DNA from: Methanolobus zinderi
GTDB lineage: Archaea; Halobacteriota; Methanosarcinia; Methanosarcinales; Methanosarcinaceae
DNA length: 64,000 nucleotides
Assembly (NCBI RefSeq): GCF_013388255.1
Contig: NZ_CP058215.1
Coordinates: 2,046,001 to 2,110,000, forward strand
Direction of reading: 5' to 3'
Shown here: in pieces, positions 1-8,611 of the stretch
Numbering within the stretch: the stretch's first letter is position 1
Layout: each line of letters opens with the position of its first letter
Made by a program: the position numbers and the translations under genes
Notes under the pieces: model-generated
What the model saw: only the letters and a program-made list of their open reading frames with translations
Told to the model about the DNA's origin: nothing
Databases searched by the model: none

Positions 1-230
1 AGGATCTTGAGGATATATTTGCAGGCAAGGAATATGAAGTACTCCTCATCCAGTCATATTCCAACGACTGGCCTGTGAACAGGTCATCTTCCGGTTCTGA
101 CCTGACAAATATAACCCCGGTTAAGAATCTCTTTGTTGTGGGTGACGGAGCAAAGGGAAAAGGTGGAATTGAAGTTGAAGGTGTTGCCCTTGGAGTGGAA
201 AACACCATGGAAAAAATAATGGAGCATTGA
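1..230 (+). CDS. FAD-dependent oxidoreductase, C-terminal end (partial)
   Basis: Only the last 75 codons are inside the window (reading frame begins at base 3; TGA at 228-230). The tail carries FVVGDGAKGKGGIEVEG, a hydrophobic strand followed by Gly-Asp and a Gly-rich turn. That pattern matches the last FAD-contacting motif of two-dinucleotide-binding flavoproteins such as amine oxidases and phytoene-desaturase-like enzymes. The substrate cannot be told from this fragment. It converges on the DJ-1 gene, with only 22 bases between the two stops. Family call is an inference from a short segment; the N-terminal Rossmann motif would lie outside the window. Confidence 0.6.
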   Translation, partial: DLEDIFAGKEYEVLLIQSYSNDWPVNRSSSGSDLTNITPVKNLFVVGDGAKGKGGIEVEGVALGVENTMEKIMEH

Positions 231-252
231 TGCTCCGGCTTTTATTGATCAA

Positions 253-756
253 TCATTTATTTAGAAGTTCCATCATTTCCCTGCCAAATGCGAACAGGTC
301 ATGAGGACTTCTGGAAGTGATCAGATTACCATCGACCACGACTTCCTCATCATATATGTCCGCACCCGCGGCCTTCAGGTCATCGATAACTCCCGGCCAG
401 CTTGTAGCCTTCCGGCCTTTGATAACACCAGCAGAGATCAATAGCTGGGGGCCATGGCATATTGCCGCAACAGGCTTGTTCTCTTTAAAGAAATGCCTGG
501 TTATTTCAAGTGCATTAGAATCAAGGCGCATCTTCTCAGGACCCTTTCCACCGGAAATTACCAGAAGGTCATACTCTGCAGGATCAATCTCATCAAAACC
601 CAGATCGACATTAACAGAGTAGCCGTGTTTGCCCGTAATTGTTCCCCTCTGGAGAGATGCGATCTTTGCATCCACTCCTTCTTCCTTAAGACGGTGATAC
701 GGATAGATCAGTTCCACATCCTCAAAGCCGTCCGCTCCGAATACAAGTGCTTTCAA
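253..756 (-). CDS. DJ-1/PfpI family protein (protease/deglycase-like)
   Basis: A 167-residue protein of the size typical for archaeal PfpI. The nucleophile elbow AICHGP places Cys100 and His101 exactly where the Pyrococcus PfpI enzymes have them, and Glu74 of GGKGPEK is the third residue of that triad. Glu12 in GFEDVE is also conserved. The family includes cytosolic peptidases and glyoxalase/deglycase-type stress proteins; sequence does not separate these activities. The start is TTG at 756-754, chosen because GGGAG lies eight bases upstream and the protein begins MKALVFG, a normal PfpI beginning. Single gene, convergent with the flavoprotein fragment. Confidence 0.9.
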   Translation of the reverse strand: MKALVFGADGFEDVELIYPYHRLKEEGVDAKIASLQRGTITGKHGYSVNVDLGFDEIDPAEYDLLVISGGKGPEKMRLDSNALEITRHFFKENKPVAAICHGPQLLISAGVIKGRKATSWPGVIDDLKAAGADIYDEEVVVDGNLITSRSPHDLFAFGREMMELLNK

Positions 757-967
757 AATATCAACTCCCGATACAGTATTCTGGTCGTCGGTATATGTAG
801 CTTATGCCAGAGAAGGAATAATATCAGACACAGTAGAACTATTTAAAAAAGAATTTCATAGAAAAGAAATAATGTGTAGGAACATTATTGCTTATTAGTA
901 TTTATACGATTTTTTACTAATACCAAATACGGACCAATGTGTCTTAAGTAAGCCCTCCTTTCATAGT

Positions 968-1021
968 TGCCTCGCAGAAAGACATGTATGACCATCATAG
1001 GGCGTGTCAAGCTGTGAGGCA
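968..1021. other. Two-helix inverted repeat, possible hairpin
   Basis: TGCCTCGCAG (968-977) pairs with CTGTGAGGCA (1012-1021) with one G-U, and just inside it GACATG (981-986) pairs with CGTGTC (1003-1008). The hairpin lies in the 292-base spacer between the divergently transcribed DJ-1 gene and the end of the DUF1059 gene. It could be the 3' end of the DUF1059 transcript or a separate small RNA. No clear U-tract follows on either side, so a terminator role is not certain. The rest of the spacer is AT-rich and shows no gene. Confidence 0.35.
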
Positions 1022-1048
1022 CCTATACAGGTAAGGTTTTCAGTTTTT

Positions 1049-1276
1049 TCAGGGTTTTGGAAGATGACCACAGCCACAGCTTCTCCCAAGGAAGGCTGAT
1101 ATCCTGTGTTTCAGTTCGTGGACTTCTTCATGGGACATTGTTTCAAGCAGGTCCTTGTGCTCGGTGTCAACATGATCGAACATTTTCTGTTCAACTTCTT
1201 CCAGGTCATATCCCATTGCCATGTAGCTACAATTGCCGATGCCCACGTCAGTGCATTTTACCATTCTTACCTTCAT
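1049..1276 (-). CDS. DUF1059 family small protein
   Basis: A 75-residue protein with the layout of DUF1059: an N-terminal CTDVG segment, a central acidic helix (DLEEVEQKMFDHVDTEH) and a second helix around HEEVHELKHRI. Cysteines at about residues 8 and 16 and a C-terminal CGCGH cluster could bind a metal, but no biochemical role is established for the family. The DUF1059 core normally ends near residue 60, so the Gly/Cys/His tail is an addition. Upstream sequence (about 1300-1320) is AT-rich and suits a promoter. Monocistronic. Confidence 0.8.
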   Translation of the reverse strand: MKVRMVKCTDVGIGNCSYMAMGYDLEEVEQKMFDHVDTEHKDLLETMSHEEVHELKHRISAFLGRSCGCGHLPKP

Positions 1277-1499
1277 AATCCATGCTCCTTTATGTAAGTA
1301 TAAATCTAATGAAAGTAGTAGGATATAAATCTAGTTTTCCGCTTTTTGTATTAAAGCAGATTGAAAATGTTTTCAACCGGGTTTTTAGAACCTGCCTTCA
1401 GAGAAATACCCGTATTAGTATTTCAGTTTCCTAATGTGATTTAAGCCGGTCCGGGAATCTTTTTTATGGGCAAATGGGAAGATACGGAAGTGTTCCGAA

Positions 1500-2021
1500 A
1501 TGAGAAGATATGTGTTGATGAGCGGAGTGGTTTTTCTTATTCTGCTGGCAGGCATTATGAGTATGGGTTGTGAAAGCCGGGAAGAGCAGATAAGAGCAAT
1601 AGAAGATACTGAGATCACTGTAAGGAGTATCGAGGTTAACGAGTTCAGCTCGGATCTTATCGACCTGAATGTAACCCTTGATATCTACAACCCAAACGAT
1701 GTCACTGCCAGACTTGAAAGAATGAATTATACAGTCTATGCAAACGATGTGAACATCGGCAACGGAAGCTTTGAGGAAGCTGTTGAGATACCGCCTGAAG
1801 AAGGCAGAAGGACATCAACCAACTTTACTACAGAACCAACAATTGTACCGGCTACGATCTTCAGTGCCCTGAGACAGGGAGAGCTTGTATGGAGTGTTGA
1901 GGGAGTACTGTATTTTGATACACCCCTGGGAACCTTTGAACAGCCATTCTCCGGGAATATTTCAGAAACCCAGAACAATACAGGACAAGAAGAGATATCT
2001 GATAACAGCTCTGAAGAGTAA
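1500..2021 (+). CDS. LEA14/WHy-domain lipoprotein
   Basis: A 173-residue protein with an N-terminal hydrophobic segment ending in a lipobox (SMGCES, Cys near residue 24), so it is probably exported and lipid-anchored outside the membrane. Residues about 35-150 look like a WHy/LEA14 beta-sandwich (VNEFSSDLIDLNVTLDIYNPN; SFEEAVEIPPE), a fold linked to desiccation and stress tolerance but of unknown biochemical role. The tail is Asn/Gln/Glu-rich. ATG at 1500 follows a weak purine stretch. It lies alone between the divergent DUF1059 gene and the next, same-strand gene. Confidence 0.75.
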   Translation: MRRYVLMSGVVFLILLAGIMSMGCESREEQIRAIEDTEITVRSIEVNEFSSDLIDLNVTLDIYNPNDVTARLERMNYTVYANDVNIGNGSFEEAVEIPPEEGRRTSTNFTTEPTIVPATIFSALRQGELVWSVEGVLYFDTPLGTFEQPFSGNISETQNNTGQEEISDNSSEE

Positions 2022-2111
2022 GGGGGAATGGGATAGGGCAGATTTAAGCCATTGAGAAAATAATCATTCTGCTATAGCTATTTATCATTATGATACAATA
2101 GTTAATAAACC

Positions 2112-2660
2112 ATGAAAGTAAGTGACCTGAGATCCATGCTCGTTTTCAGTGCCAGGGAGGAAGCCATCTTCAGAAATTTCGACCTTCCCAGGGACGCTTT
2201 TTATCCAATGCTGCTATCACTGAAAATTGGAGGGGCGTGGAGTTATTCTGCAGAGCATCTGAAAAGTATCTCTGTTATGAAGGTCTATACTCTCTATGAC
2301 GAAGAAACGAAGATCGGAAACACTGTAGAAGAGATATACCTGCTTATAGACCCTGAAGTGTTAAAAAAGGAAGGACATGTGAACCGACTGGAAAAATGCG
2401 GCAACAAAGAATCAAGGGTATTGCTCATCAGACCACATTCAATAACCCTCAATGCAAAAAGGATACTTGTGGCGAAGATAAGCACGGAGAAAAGAAAGAT
2501 CTTCATCGGGGACACACTTGAGAACGTTGTGATGTTCACAGGCCCTTCGGCCTATTATGCCGCCCACGAGATGGAGCACCTGGAGAATACAGAAGTTGAA
2601 GGATTGCCCATGTGGTCTTTCGAGTATGTATTTCAGGATGATGAAAGCCGGAGCCATTAG
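2112..2660 (+). CDS. Conserved-looking hypothetical protein
   Basis: 182 residues, soluble, no signal peptide or membrane segment. I do not recognise the family. Visible features are an N-terminal MKVSDLRSMLVFSAREEAIF, a central basic strand-rich part (residues about 85-140) and a C-terminal AAHEMEHLE histidine/glutamate-rich helix that could be mistaken for a metal site but lacks HExxH spacing. There is no Shine-Dalgarno before ATG 2112, while a TATA-like stretch lies about 30 bases upstream, so a leaderless transcript is possible. Converges with the next gene. Confidence 0.6.
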   Translation: MKVSDLRSMLVFSAREEAIFRNFDLPRDAFYPMLLSLKIGGAWSYSAEHLKSISVMKVYTLYDEETKIGNTVEEIYLLIDPEVLKKEGHVNRLEKCGNKESRVLLIRPHSITLNAKRILVAKISTEKRKIFIGDTLENVVMFTGPSAYYAAHEMEHLENTEVEGLPMWSFEYVFQDDESRSH

Positions 2661-2677
2661 ACTATATCTATTTTGAT

Positions 2678-3133
2678 CTAAGTGTTTTCTTTTAAAAAAC
2701 GTAGCCATCTTCTGGCTTCGGCCACACGCTGACGTGCGAACACTTCATGGAACTGCTTCCTTTTTTCTTTTGCCTTACCTTCCTCGATGTCCTTAAGGTC
2801 CATTATCGTGCGCATCAGGCCTGCTGCTTCGTCAAAGAGCCTTTTTGCTTCTTCCCTTGTCAACCTCTCGGTCTTTAGTTCAAGTTTATCCTCGTTCGCT
2901 TTATCCTGGAGGTAGGAAATATAATTGTCTATCTGCTTACGGTCCTCATCCGTAAGCTCTTTTTTCATAAGCAAATCCCAGACGATCTCATGGAAATTAT
3001 ATACATTCCCATCAACCTCAGTACGATATGGTACTTCTTCACCTACCCAGAAAAGACGGGTATTCAGTGCTGCGAGGAGCTGTCGCCTTTCTCTTGCACT
3101 GATGTAATCATCATTATCTGATTTTTTTATCAT
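2678..3133 (-). CDS. DUF5788-like hypothetical protein
   Basis: 151 residues, highly charged and helical, no membrane segment. The start is the ATG at 3133 because GGGGA lies six bases upstream; an upstream in-frame codon at 3172 has no ribosome site. The motif RRQLLAALNTRLFWVGEEVP and a C-terminal helix rich in Arg/Lys resemble the methanogen family annotated DUF5788; that name is from memory and not checked. Function is unknown. It converges on the preceding gene with 17 bases between stops and is divergent from the TPR gene. Confidence 0.65.
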   Translation of the reverse strand: MIKKSDNDDYISARERRQLLAALNTRLFWVGEEVPYRTEVDGNVYNFHEIVWDLLMKKELTDEDRKQIDNYISYLQDKANEDKLELKTERLTREEAKRLFDEAAGLMRTIMDLKDIEEGKAKEKRKQFHEVFARQRVAEARRWLRFLKENT

Positions 3134-3340
3134 ATGATCCCCGGCATTTAATTTTAGTAGCAGACATTCCACAAATAAGTTTTGACAACGCCTACCATAA
3201 CTATAAGAAAGAGATCACGTCCGATTTCATCAAAGTAATTATTTATATACTATTATATAACTATTTATAACGATGGAAGATTCCTTCCGGCTAATATCAT
3301 GATGAAATTCGATCTATGATTGTTGATACAAGGTGTTATT

Positions 3341-4225
3341 ATGGGAATGATGGACGAAGTAAAAACAAAAAAGAAATTAAAAGCCGCTGAAACCTGGTTC
3401 AATATGGCTGAAACTGCCAAAACACAGGAAAAACAGGTAGAGTATTATACCAAATCACTGGATTATAACCCATATAATGCCGAGGCATGGTTCAGGAAAG
3501 GGCGTGTTCTGGAAAAGATGGGGCGTTTCAATGACGCACAGAGAAGTTTTGACCATGCGATCGAGATAGATCCAGATTACCAGGGCCTTATAGGAAAAAC
3601 GGACACCTTCGAGCCCACAATCGACTCGGAATCAGAGCAGTTTTCCGATTCCGATGAATTTGAGATAATACATCCTCAGGCAGAGCAAAAAGATGAATGG
3701 GTTACTGAAAAGGCAGAAGACCAGAGTATAGGATTCACACCACCTGTAGGGGAGGAATCAATCTTTTCCGGCCTTGGAAACAGTAATGAGGATGAAAGCT
3801 TCGATGATAACACCTTTGTAGGACCGGAAACAAGAGAGGATGAATTTTCGCAGGAAATTCCCACCCAGGACGAGGAGGAAATTACTTTTGCTGCCGTATC
3901 AGGTGTAGAAAGGGATGAAGAAAATTCAGAAGAAGTGGTATCTCCAATCTCCAGCAAAGAAGAGATAACCGGAAGCATAATTGGCTCTGAGCCTGAAACA
4001 GCTCCCGTATCAGACTCCTTCCTGACTGGTGATACTTCTGCCGGCAAAGCTGAAAAGGACATGCAAATGCCCGGATCAGACATATCACGTACCGGAAATC
4101 CCGGAGTTAGCGGATCTGAAAGTGGCCAGGTGGACGTCAGGATACCCCCCAATGAAATGATAAAATTCTGGCTTGTGGGTATCGTGGCAATTGTGATAGC
4201 ATTCAAGTTACTGGAATTTATCTGA
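3341..4225 (+). CDS. TPR-repeat protein with C-terminal membrane anchor
   Basis: 294 residues. Residues about 15-85 form two tetratricopeptide-like repeats (AETWFNMAETAKTQEKQVEY; AEAWFRKGRVLEKMGRFNDA), which normally bind protein partners. A long acidic Ser/Glu/Asp-rich linker follows (about 90-265), and the last 20 residues (MIKFWLVGIVAIVIAFKLLE) form one membrane helix, so the protein is tail-anchored with the TPR in the cytoplasm. ATG 3341 is preferred to TTG 3320 because AGGTG sits five bases before it. A client complex cannot be inferred from the neighbours. Confidence 0.75.
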   Translation: MGMMDEVKTKKKLKAAETWFNMAETAKTQEKQVEYYTKSLDYNPYNAEAWFRKGRVLEKMGRFNDAQRSFDHAIEIDPDYQGLIGKTDTFEPTIDSESEQFSDSDEFEIIHPQAEQKDEWVTEKAEDQSIGFTPPVGEESIFSGLGNSNEDESFDDNTFVGPETREDEFSQEIPTQDEEEITFAAVSGVERDEENSEEVVSPISSKEEITGSIIGSEPETAPVSDSFLTGDTSAGKAEKDMQMPGSDISRTGNPGVSGSESGQVDVRIPPNEMIKFWLVGIVAIVIAFKLLEFI

Positions 4226-4410
4226 TAATGGAATATGGAGGACAGGGGAACTGATGTGATGAAACATCATCTTATACAGTGACCCTGTCCTTTTAACCAA
4301 AGGATTCTGTGCTATCTTTGCGATAATGCACTTCAAACTTTTTTTATAATTCCAAAATCCAGTTCTGACTATTCTAAAAACAGTATTCGGTTAAAAAGTA
4401 AGATGGGGCT

Positions 4411-4437
4411 GCTCAGTTAAAGCAAACTGCACTGAGC
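4411..4437 (-). terminator. Hairpin terminator of the small-ORF unit
   Basis: GCTCAGT (4411-4417) and ACTGAGC (4431-4437) form a perfect seven-pair stem; reading the minus strand, the stem is followed by AGCCCCATCTTACTTTTT. The same trailer type, CCCCATCTTATTTTTT, follows the hairpin at 48154-48189, which supports a terminator reading. It ends the transcript of the 21-residue ORF just upstream. Confidence 0.55.
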
Positions 4438-4463
4438 GATTCATCAAAGGAAATATCTATACT

Positions 4464-4529
4464 CTACTCGAACTTATCACGCTCACGCAGTCTGCGTGGT
4501 GTTGCATGATACTCATGCCTGTGTTTCAT
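4464..4529 (-). CDS. Small basic ORF, 21 residues
   Basis: ATG at 4529, stop TAG at 4466-4464. The peptide begins MKHRHEYHATPRRL and is strongly basic with five Arg and three His. GGGAG lies seven bases before the ATG, a TATA-like TCTATATAGTAC lies about 90 bases upstream, and a hairpin with a U-rich trailer closes the unit. Directly upstream, an 18-codon ORF beginning MKKPWRGK ends with TAA one base before this ATG, so the two could be coupled. It fills most of the 476-base gap between the TPR and RNase H genes. Small proteins are known to be translated in Methanosarcina, but no homology is claimed. Confidence 0.45.
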   Translation of the reverse strand: MKHRHEYHATPRRLRERDKFE

Positions 4530-4701
4530 CTTATATCTCCCTGAGATTCACGGAGCATGTGATTTTTCCCCTCCATGGTTTTTTCATGAAAGCACACATA
4601 TGCTTGAATGTACTATATAGATTCCCCAATATAAATAGATATTTTGAATTATAAATACTTACAATTCCACAATATTATATAGTCATAAAATAATATTATT
4701 T

Positions 4702-5622
4702 ATGCAAGGGATAACATCCTGTGTACGGCTGAAAACCATAGAGATAATCAGTACCAGAGACATGGATCTAATTACCTTTGACGGCTCATGCAGTCCTAAT
4801 CCGGGTGGCTGTATGGGGGTGGGCTGGGTGGTTACACTTAACAACAGCTCATACTCGATACTCGGAAACGACCGCCTTGATAAAAGCAATAGCAATAACG
4901 CTCTTTTTGCAGAATATATTGCCCTGAAAAAAGGCATGCTTGAATATGTGAAAGCTGACGGACAGGGACCTCTTACTGTGATCGGGGACAGCCAGACCGT
5001 GATCTACCAGATGCGAGGTATCTACCCGATAGAAAACCATCATATAAAGGCCATATATGAGGATATAAGTTCTATTATCAAACAGTACGAACTTGATATA
5101 CATTTCAGATGGGTTCCTAGGATACAGAACCAGAGAGCCGACAGGCTTTCAAAATCAAAGCAAAAGGTCCGGATAGAATATCCGAATGACAGAAAATGCA
5201 TTATGGATATTGAAATCGCACCGATATCGAATAACCTCAGACGTAAGATATCAGCAATGAATTCAACTCCTTTCCCTTCCGCAAAGATGTATAAGAGACT
5301 GCATCCGGGATCAAAGGACCTTTTATCCGGGATGGAATTGTATGAATTGCAGAAAATGGCCGGCAGGGAAGCAACAGCAAAAGCTGCCCTGGAATTTGCA
5401 GGAAAAACAGATAAAATGAAGCACCTGCAGGCCCAGGCCCTGAGGTGGATGCTCAGGGGACTGGCAGTAGACCTTGCAATACATAAGGTAAGATTTGACG
5501 TTGAAAACAAGAAAGCTCCTAAAAAGAGCAGCAAGAAGAAAAAGATGAAGAAAAAAAATACCTCTAAATCCTCAGGCGGCAGATCAAAATACTATGTTAA
5601 CAGGAAAACTTTTGCTTTTTAA
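4702..5622 (+). CDS. RNase H-fold protein with basic C-terminal tail
   Basis: 306 residues. Residues about 21-150 are an RNase HI domain: Asp in ITFDGS, Glu in FAEYIALKKGM, Asp in VIGDSQTV and Asp in QRADRLSK give the D-E-D-D metal site, so hydrolysis of RNA in RNA/DNA hybrids is likely. The following helical part (about 180-265) is not recognised, and a Lys/Ser-rich tail (KKSSKKKKMKKKN) probably binds nucleic acid. TATTATATAG lies about 27 bases before ATG 4702, which would give a leaderless start; ATG 4762, next to the catalytic domain, is the alternative. Longer than plain RNase HI (about 150 residues). Confidence 0.8.
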   Translation: MQGITSCVRLKTIEIISTRDMDLITFDGSCSPNPGGCMGVGWVVTLNNSSYSILGNDRLDKSNSNNALFAEYIALKKGMLEYVKADGQGPLTVIGDSQTVIYQMRGIYPIENHHIKAIYEDISSIIKQYELDIHFRWVPRIQNQRADRLSKSKQKVRIEYPNDRKCIMDIEIAPISNNLRRKISAMNSTPFPSAKMYKRLHPGSKDLLSGMELYELQKMAGREATAKAALEFAGKTDKMKHLQAQALRWMLRGLAVDLAIHKVRFDVENKKAPKKSSKKKKMKKKNTSKSSGGRSKYYVNRKTFAF

Positions 5623-5715
5623 TTCCACAATCTTCTTTTTTCGTATTGCAGATACGAACTTAACTGCATAAAGAACATCTATGCTTATCTAGAATGAAAG
5701 CAAAAGAGTTCATTG

Positions 5716-6447
5716 ATGTTCGGCCGGTTCAAATATTCCGATGAGATATTCTACGGAGAGTTCAGTGACGGGATTGTCACCTCCCATGATGGTGACGGGA
5801 AAACATACGAGATGGAGGAACTTGAGGTTCTTCCGCCAAGCCTTCCTTCAAAGATAATATGTGTGGGCCTGAACTACCATGACCATGCGGTCGAGCTTGG
5901 TATGAAGGTTCCCGAAGAGCCTATAATTTTCCTGAAACCTTCATCGTCCATGATAGGACATAAAGATAAGATAATCTATCCTAAGTCCAGCCAGAGAGTT
6001 GACTATGAGGGCGAGCTTGCAGCGATCATCGGAAAAAAGTGCAAGAACATAAGTTATGAACGGGCCTATGACGTGATCGCCGGATTTACCTGTTTCAATG
6101 ATGTTACGGCCAGGGACCTCCAGAGCAGGGATGGTCAGTGGACCAGATCCAAAAGCTTTGACACTTTTGCACCGGTGGGGCCTTTTATTGTACCGGTTGA
6201 GGAATTCGAAGTTGATAACGCACCCATAAAGACACGTGTCAACGGAGAGATCAGGCAGGATTCCAATACTTCCAATCTTATATTTGACATACCCTACCTG
6301 ATAGAGTTCATATCAGGCATAATGACACTGGAAGTGGGGGATATTATAGCAACAGGAACCCCTCCCGGTGTTGGTGAACTTAACCCCGGTGATTTTGTGG
6401 AAATTGAAATCGAAGGTATCGGAATTTTAGGAAATGAGGTCGCATAA
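5716..6447 (+). CDS. Fumarylacetoacetate hydrolase family protein
   Basis: 243 residues covering the complete FAH catalytic domain. ICVGLNYHDHA, the metal ligands in YEGELAAIIGK and the FNDVTARDLQ segment are all present, as is the closing TGTPPGVG loop. The family contains acylpyruvases, oxaloacetate decarboxylases and related C-C bond hydrolases or isomerases using Mg or Mn; substrate is not predictable here. ATG at 5716 directly follows an in-frame TTG. The stop overlaps the ATG of the winged-helix gene by one base (TAATG), so the two are translationally coupled. Confidence 0.88.
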   Translation: MFGRFKYSDEIFYGEFSDGIVTSHDGDGKTYEMEELEVLPPSLPSKIICVGLNYHDHAVELGMKVPEEPIIFLKPSSSMIGHKDKIIYPKSSQRVDYEGELAAIIGKKCKNISYERAYDVIAGFTCFNDVTARDLQSRDGQWTRSKSFDTFAPVGPFIVPVEEFEVDNAPIKTRVNGEIRQDSNTSNLIFDIPYLIEFISGIMTLEVGDIIATGTPPGVGELNPGDFVEIEIEGIGILGNEVA

Positions 6448-6746
6448 TGCTGTTCGATCAGATAAACAAAGAACTGGAACTTGCAGAACGCCATCTAATG
6501 GTCTTAAAAGCGGTAATCGAACGTGGTCCTATCGGAATACTGAAACTTTCCGAGGATACGGGAATGCCCACTCATAAAGTACGCTATTCTCTCCGTATAC
6601 TTGAGCAAGAACAACTTATCAAGCCCTCTTCCCACGGAGCTGTTGCAGGCGATGCGGTGGAACAGTTCATGTCTGATTTTGAAAGCGATATCTGTGATGT
6701 GATCTCCAAGGCAGCCCATATAAGAGAGATAGGCAAGCCTGAGTGA
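6447..6746 (+). CDS. Winged-helix DNA-binding protein
   Basis: 99 residues. ERHLMVLKAVIERGPIGILK and the helix-turn-helix segment around EDTGMPTHKVRYSLRILEQE (residues about 35-55) give a typical archaeal winged helix; the remainder is a short acidic helical tail that could dimerise. It is probably a transcription regulator. The ATG overlaps the stop of the FAH-family gene, so the two are made together; it may control that operon. No ligand-binding domain is present. Confidence 0.78.
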   Translation: MLFDQINKELELAERHLMVLKAVIERGPIGILKLSEDTGMPTHKVRYSLRILEQEQLIKPSSHGAVAGDAVEQFMSDFESDICDVISKAAHIREIGKPE

Positions 6747-6844
6747 GCACATTTAAGTCAGGTTCTTACAATTCACCTAGCATATCGTGATCAGTAAAAT
6801 TTTGATCGATCTTAATCGAGATTCTATCTTTGCGGAGAATACAG

Positions 6845-8554
6845 ATGACATTAACCGATGATGACAAAAAGACAGTAGAAAAATATGCACTCCAGAATGC
6901 TGTAAAATACGGACAGGCGCCACAGATAGGAGCCGTTATGGGTCGTGTTATGGGTGAATGCCCTCACCTGCGTTCAAAGGCAAAGGAAGTTACTCCTTTT
7001 ATCCAGGAAATACTTACCGAAGTTGCAAAAGGAAATCCGGATCAATGGCAGGCCAGGCTTGAGGAGATCGCACCTGAACTGATCGAGGAACTCTGCGCCA
7101 AAAAGGAACCTGACAAAGGTCTGAAAGAACTCGATATAGAGGAAGGACAGAAGGTCGTGATGCGCTTTGCACCAAATCCCAATGGTCCGCCGACCCTTGG
7201 AAGTACCCGCGGTATTGTTGTAAACTCCGAGTATGTGAAAAAGTATGGTGGTAAGTTCATCATACGCTTCGATGACACCGATCCCCAGACTAAACGCCCC
7301 ATGCTCGAGGCATATGACTGGTATATAGATGACTGCAAATGGCTCGGGGCAGACCCTGACGAAGTAGTTATCGCCTCTGACAGGGTCCCCGTATATTATG
7401 ATTATGCGAAAAAACTCATAGAAATGGGACATGCGTATGTCTGCTTCTGTGACGGTGCGGATTTCAAGAAATTCAAGGATGCAAAAGAACCATGCCCTCA
7501 CAGGGACGTCAGTCCTGAAGAGAACCTAGAACACTGGGAGAAAATGACAGCCGGAGAATACGAAGAGAAATCCGCTGTCCTGCGTATCAAGACGGATATC
7601 AGGCACAAGGACCCTGCATTGCGTGACTTCGGTGCTTTCAGAATAGTCAAGACCCCGCATCCGCGTCCGGAGGTAGGAGATAAGTACTGTGTCTGGCCGT
7701 TGCTTGATTTTGAGGGTGCCATCGAGGACCATGAACTCGGTATGACCCACATTATCAGAGGCAAGGACCTGATGGACAGTGAGAAACGCCAGACCTATAT
7801 CTACGACTATCTTGGATGGGAATACCCGAAAACCACACACTGGGGTCGCGTGAAGATGCACGAGTTCGGAAAGTTCAGTACCAGTGCACTGCGTAAGGCT
7901 ATCGAGGACGGAGAGTATTCAGGCTGGGACGACCCACGGCTGCCAACCCTGCGTGCCCTTCGCAGAAGAGGTATTCTCCCCGAGGCAATTCGCAAGTTCT
8001 TTATAGAAATGGGTGTTGGTGAAACTGATATCAGCATCAGCATGGATACCCTTTATGCAGAGAACCGCAAACTCGTGGATCCGACTGCAAACAGGTACTT
8101 CTTCGTCTGGGATCCGGTTGAGATCGAGATCACAGGCAAGGAGCCCTGCACAGCAACCCCGCCCCTGCACCCCACAGAAAACCGCGGAAACCGTGAAATC
8201 GAGGCAGGTCCGAAGCTATACATTTGTAAAGAAGATGCGGACAAGCTCTCTGCTGGCTCGAAGATAAGGCTAAAGGATCTCTACAATGTTGAGATCACTT
8301 CTCTTGAACCCCTGCAGGCAGCTTACCTGAACGATTCCATTGAATCAGTGAAAAAAGAGAAGATGAGGATAGTTCACTGGGCACCTTCCAACGGAATACC
8401 CGTAACCGTGCTATCACCTGATGGTGAGTTCCACGGAACAGGTGAAAAGCAGATAGCTAATGAGCTGGACAATATGGTTCAGTTTGAGAGGTTTGGTTTC
8501 TGTCGCATTGACAGTGTCAATGAAGAAGTGATAGCATATTATACGCATAAATAA
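6845..8554 (+). CDS. gltX: Glutamyl-tRNA synthetase (archaeal type)
   Basis: 569 residues, cytosolic, charges tRNA-Glu (and often tRNA-Gln in archaea lacking GlnRS). The N-terminal 100 residues are the archaeal helical extension. The Rossmann fold begins at MRFAPNPNGP, where the HIGH signature reads TLGS; FDDTDPQTKRP follows, and the KMSKS-like loop is KFSTS near residue 345. The C-terminal beta-barrel anticodon domain is complete. ATG 6845 has GGAG eight bases upstream. The TLGS form matches my memory of Methanosarcina GltX, so it is probably lineage-specific rather than a defect. A tRNA-Glu gene lies at 56505. Confidence 0.94.
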   Translation: MTLTDDDKKTVEKYALQNAVKYGQAPQIGAVMGRVMGECPHLRSKAKEVTPFIQEILTEVAKGNPDQWQARLEEIAPELIEELCAKKEPDKGLKELDIEEGQKVVMRFAPNPNGPPTLGSTRGIVVNSEYVKKYGGKFIIRFDDTDPQTKRPMLEAYDWYIDDCKWLGADPDEVVIASDRVPVYYDYAKKLIEMGHAYVCFCDGADFKKFKDAKEPCPHRDVSPEENLEHWEKMTAGEYEEKSAVLRIKTDIRHKDPALRDFGAFRIVKTPHPRPEVGDKYCVWPLLDFEGAIEDHELGMTHIIRGKDLMDSEKRQTYIYDYLGWEYPKTTHWGRVKMHEFGKFSTSALRKAIEDGEYSGWDDPRLPTLRALRRRGILPEAIRKFFIEMGVGETDISISMDTLYAENRKLVDPTANRYFFVWDPVEIEITGKEPCTATPPLHPTENRGNREIEAGPKLYICKEDADKLSAGSKIRLKDLYNVEITSLEPLQAAYLNDSIESVKKEKMRIVHWAPSNGIPVTVLSPDGEFHGTGEKQIANELDNMVQFERFGFCRIDSVNEEVIAYYTHK

Positions 8555-8611
8555 GGGATAAAAACTGTCCCTTTGCTTTTTTTCTTTATTTCAATTCCAC
8601 ACTACATTATA

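Noticed and set aside
2560-2580. AAHEMEHLE in the 2112 gene as a zinc site
   Set aside because: Spacing does not match HExxH or other known metalloprotease motifs.
3320-3340. TTG start for the TPR gene
   Set aside because: No ribosome site there; ATG 3341 has AGGTG in position.
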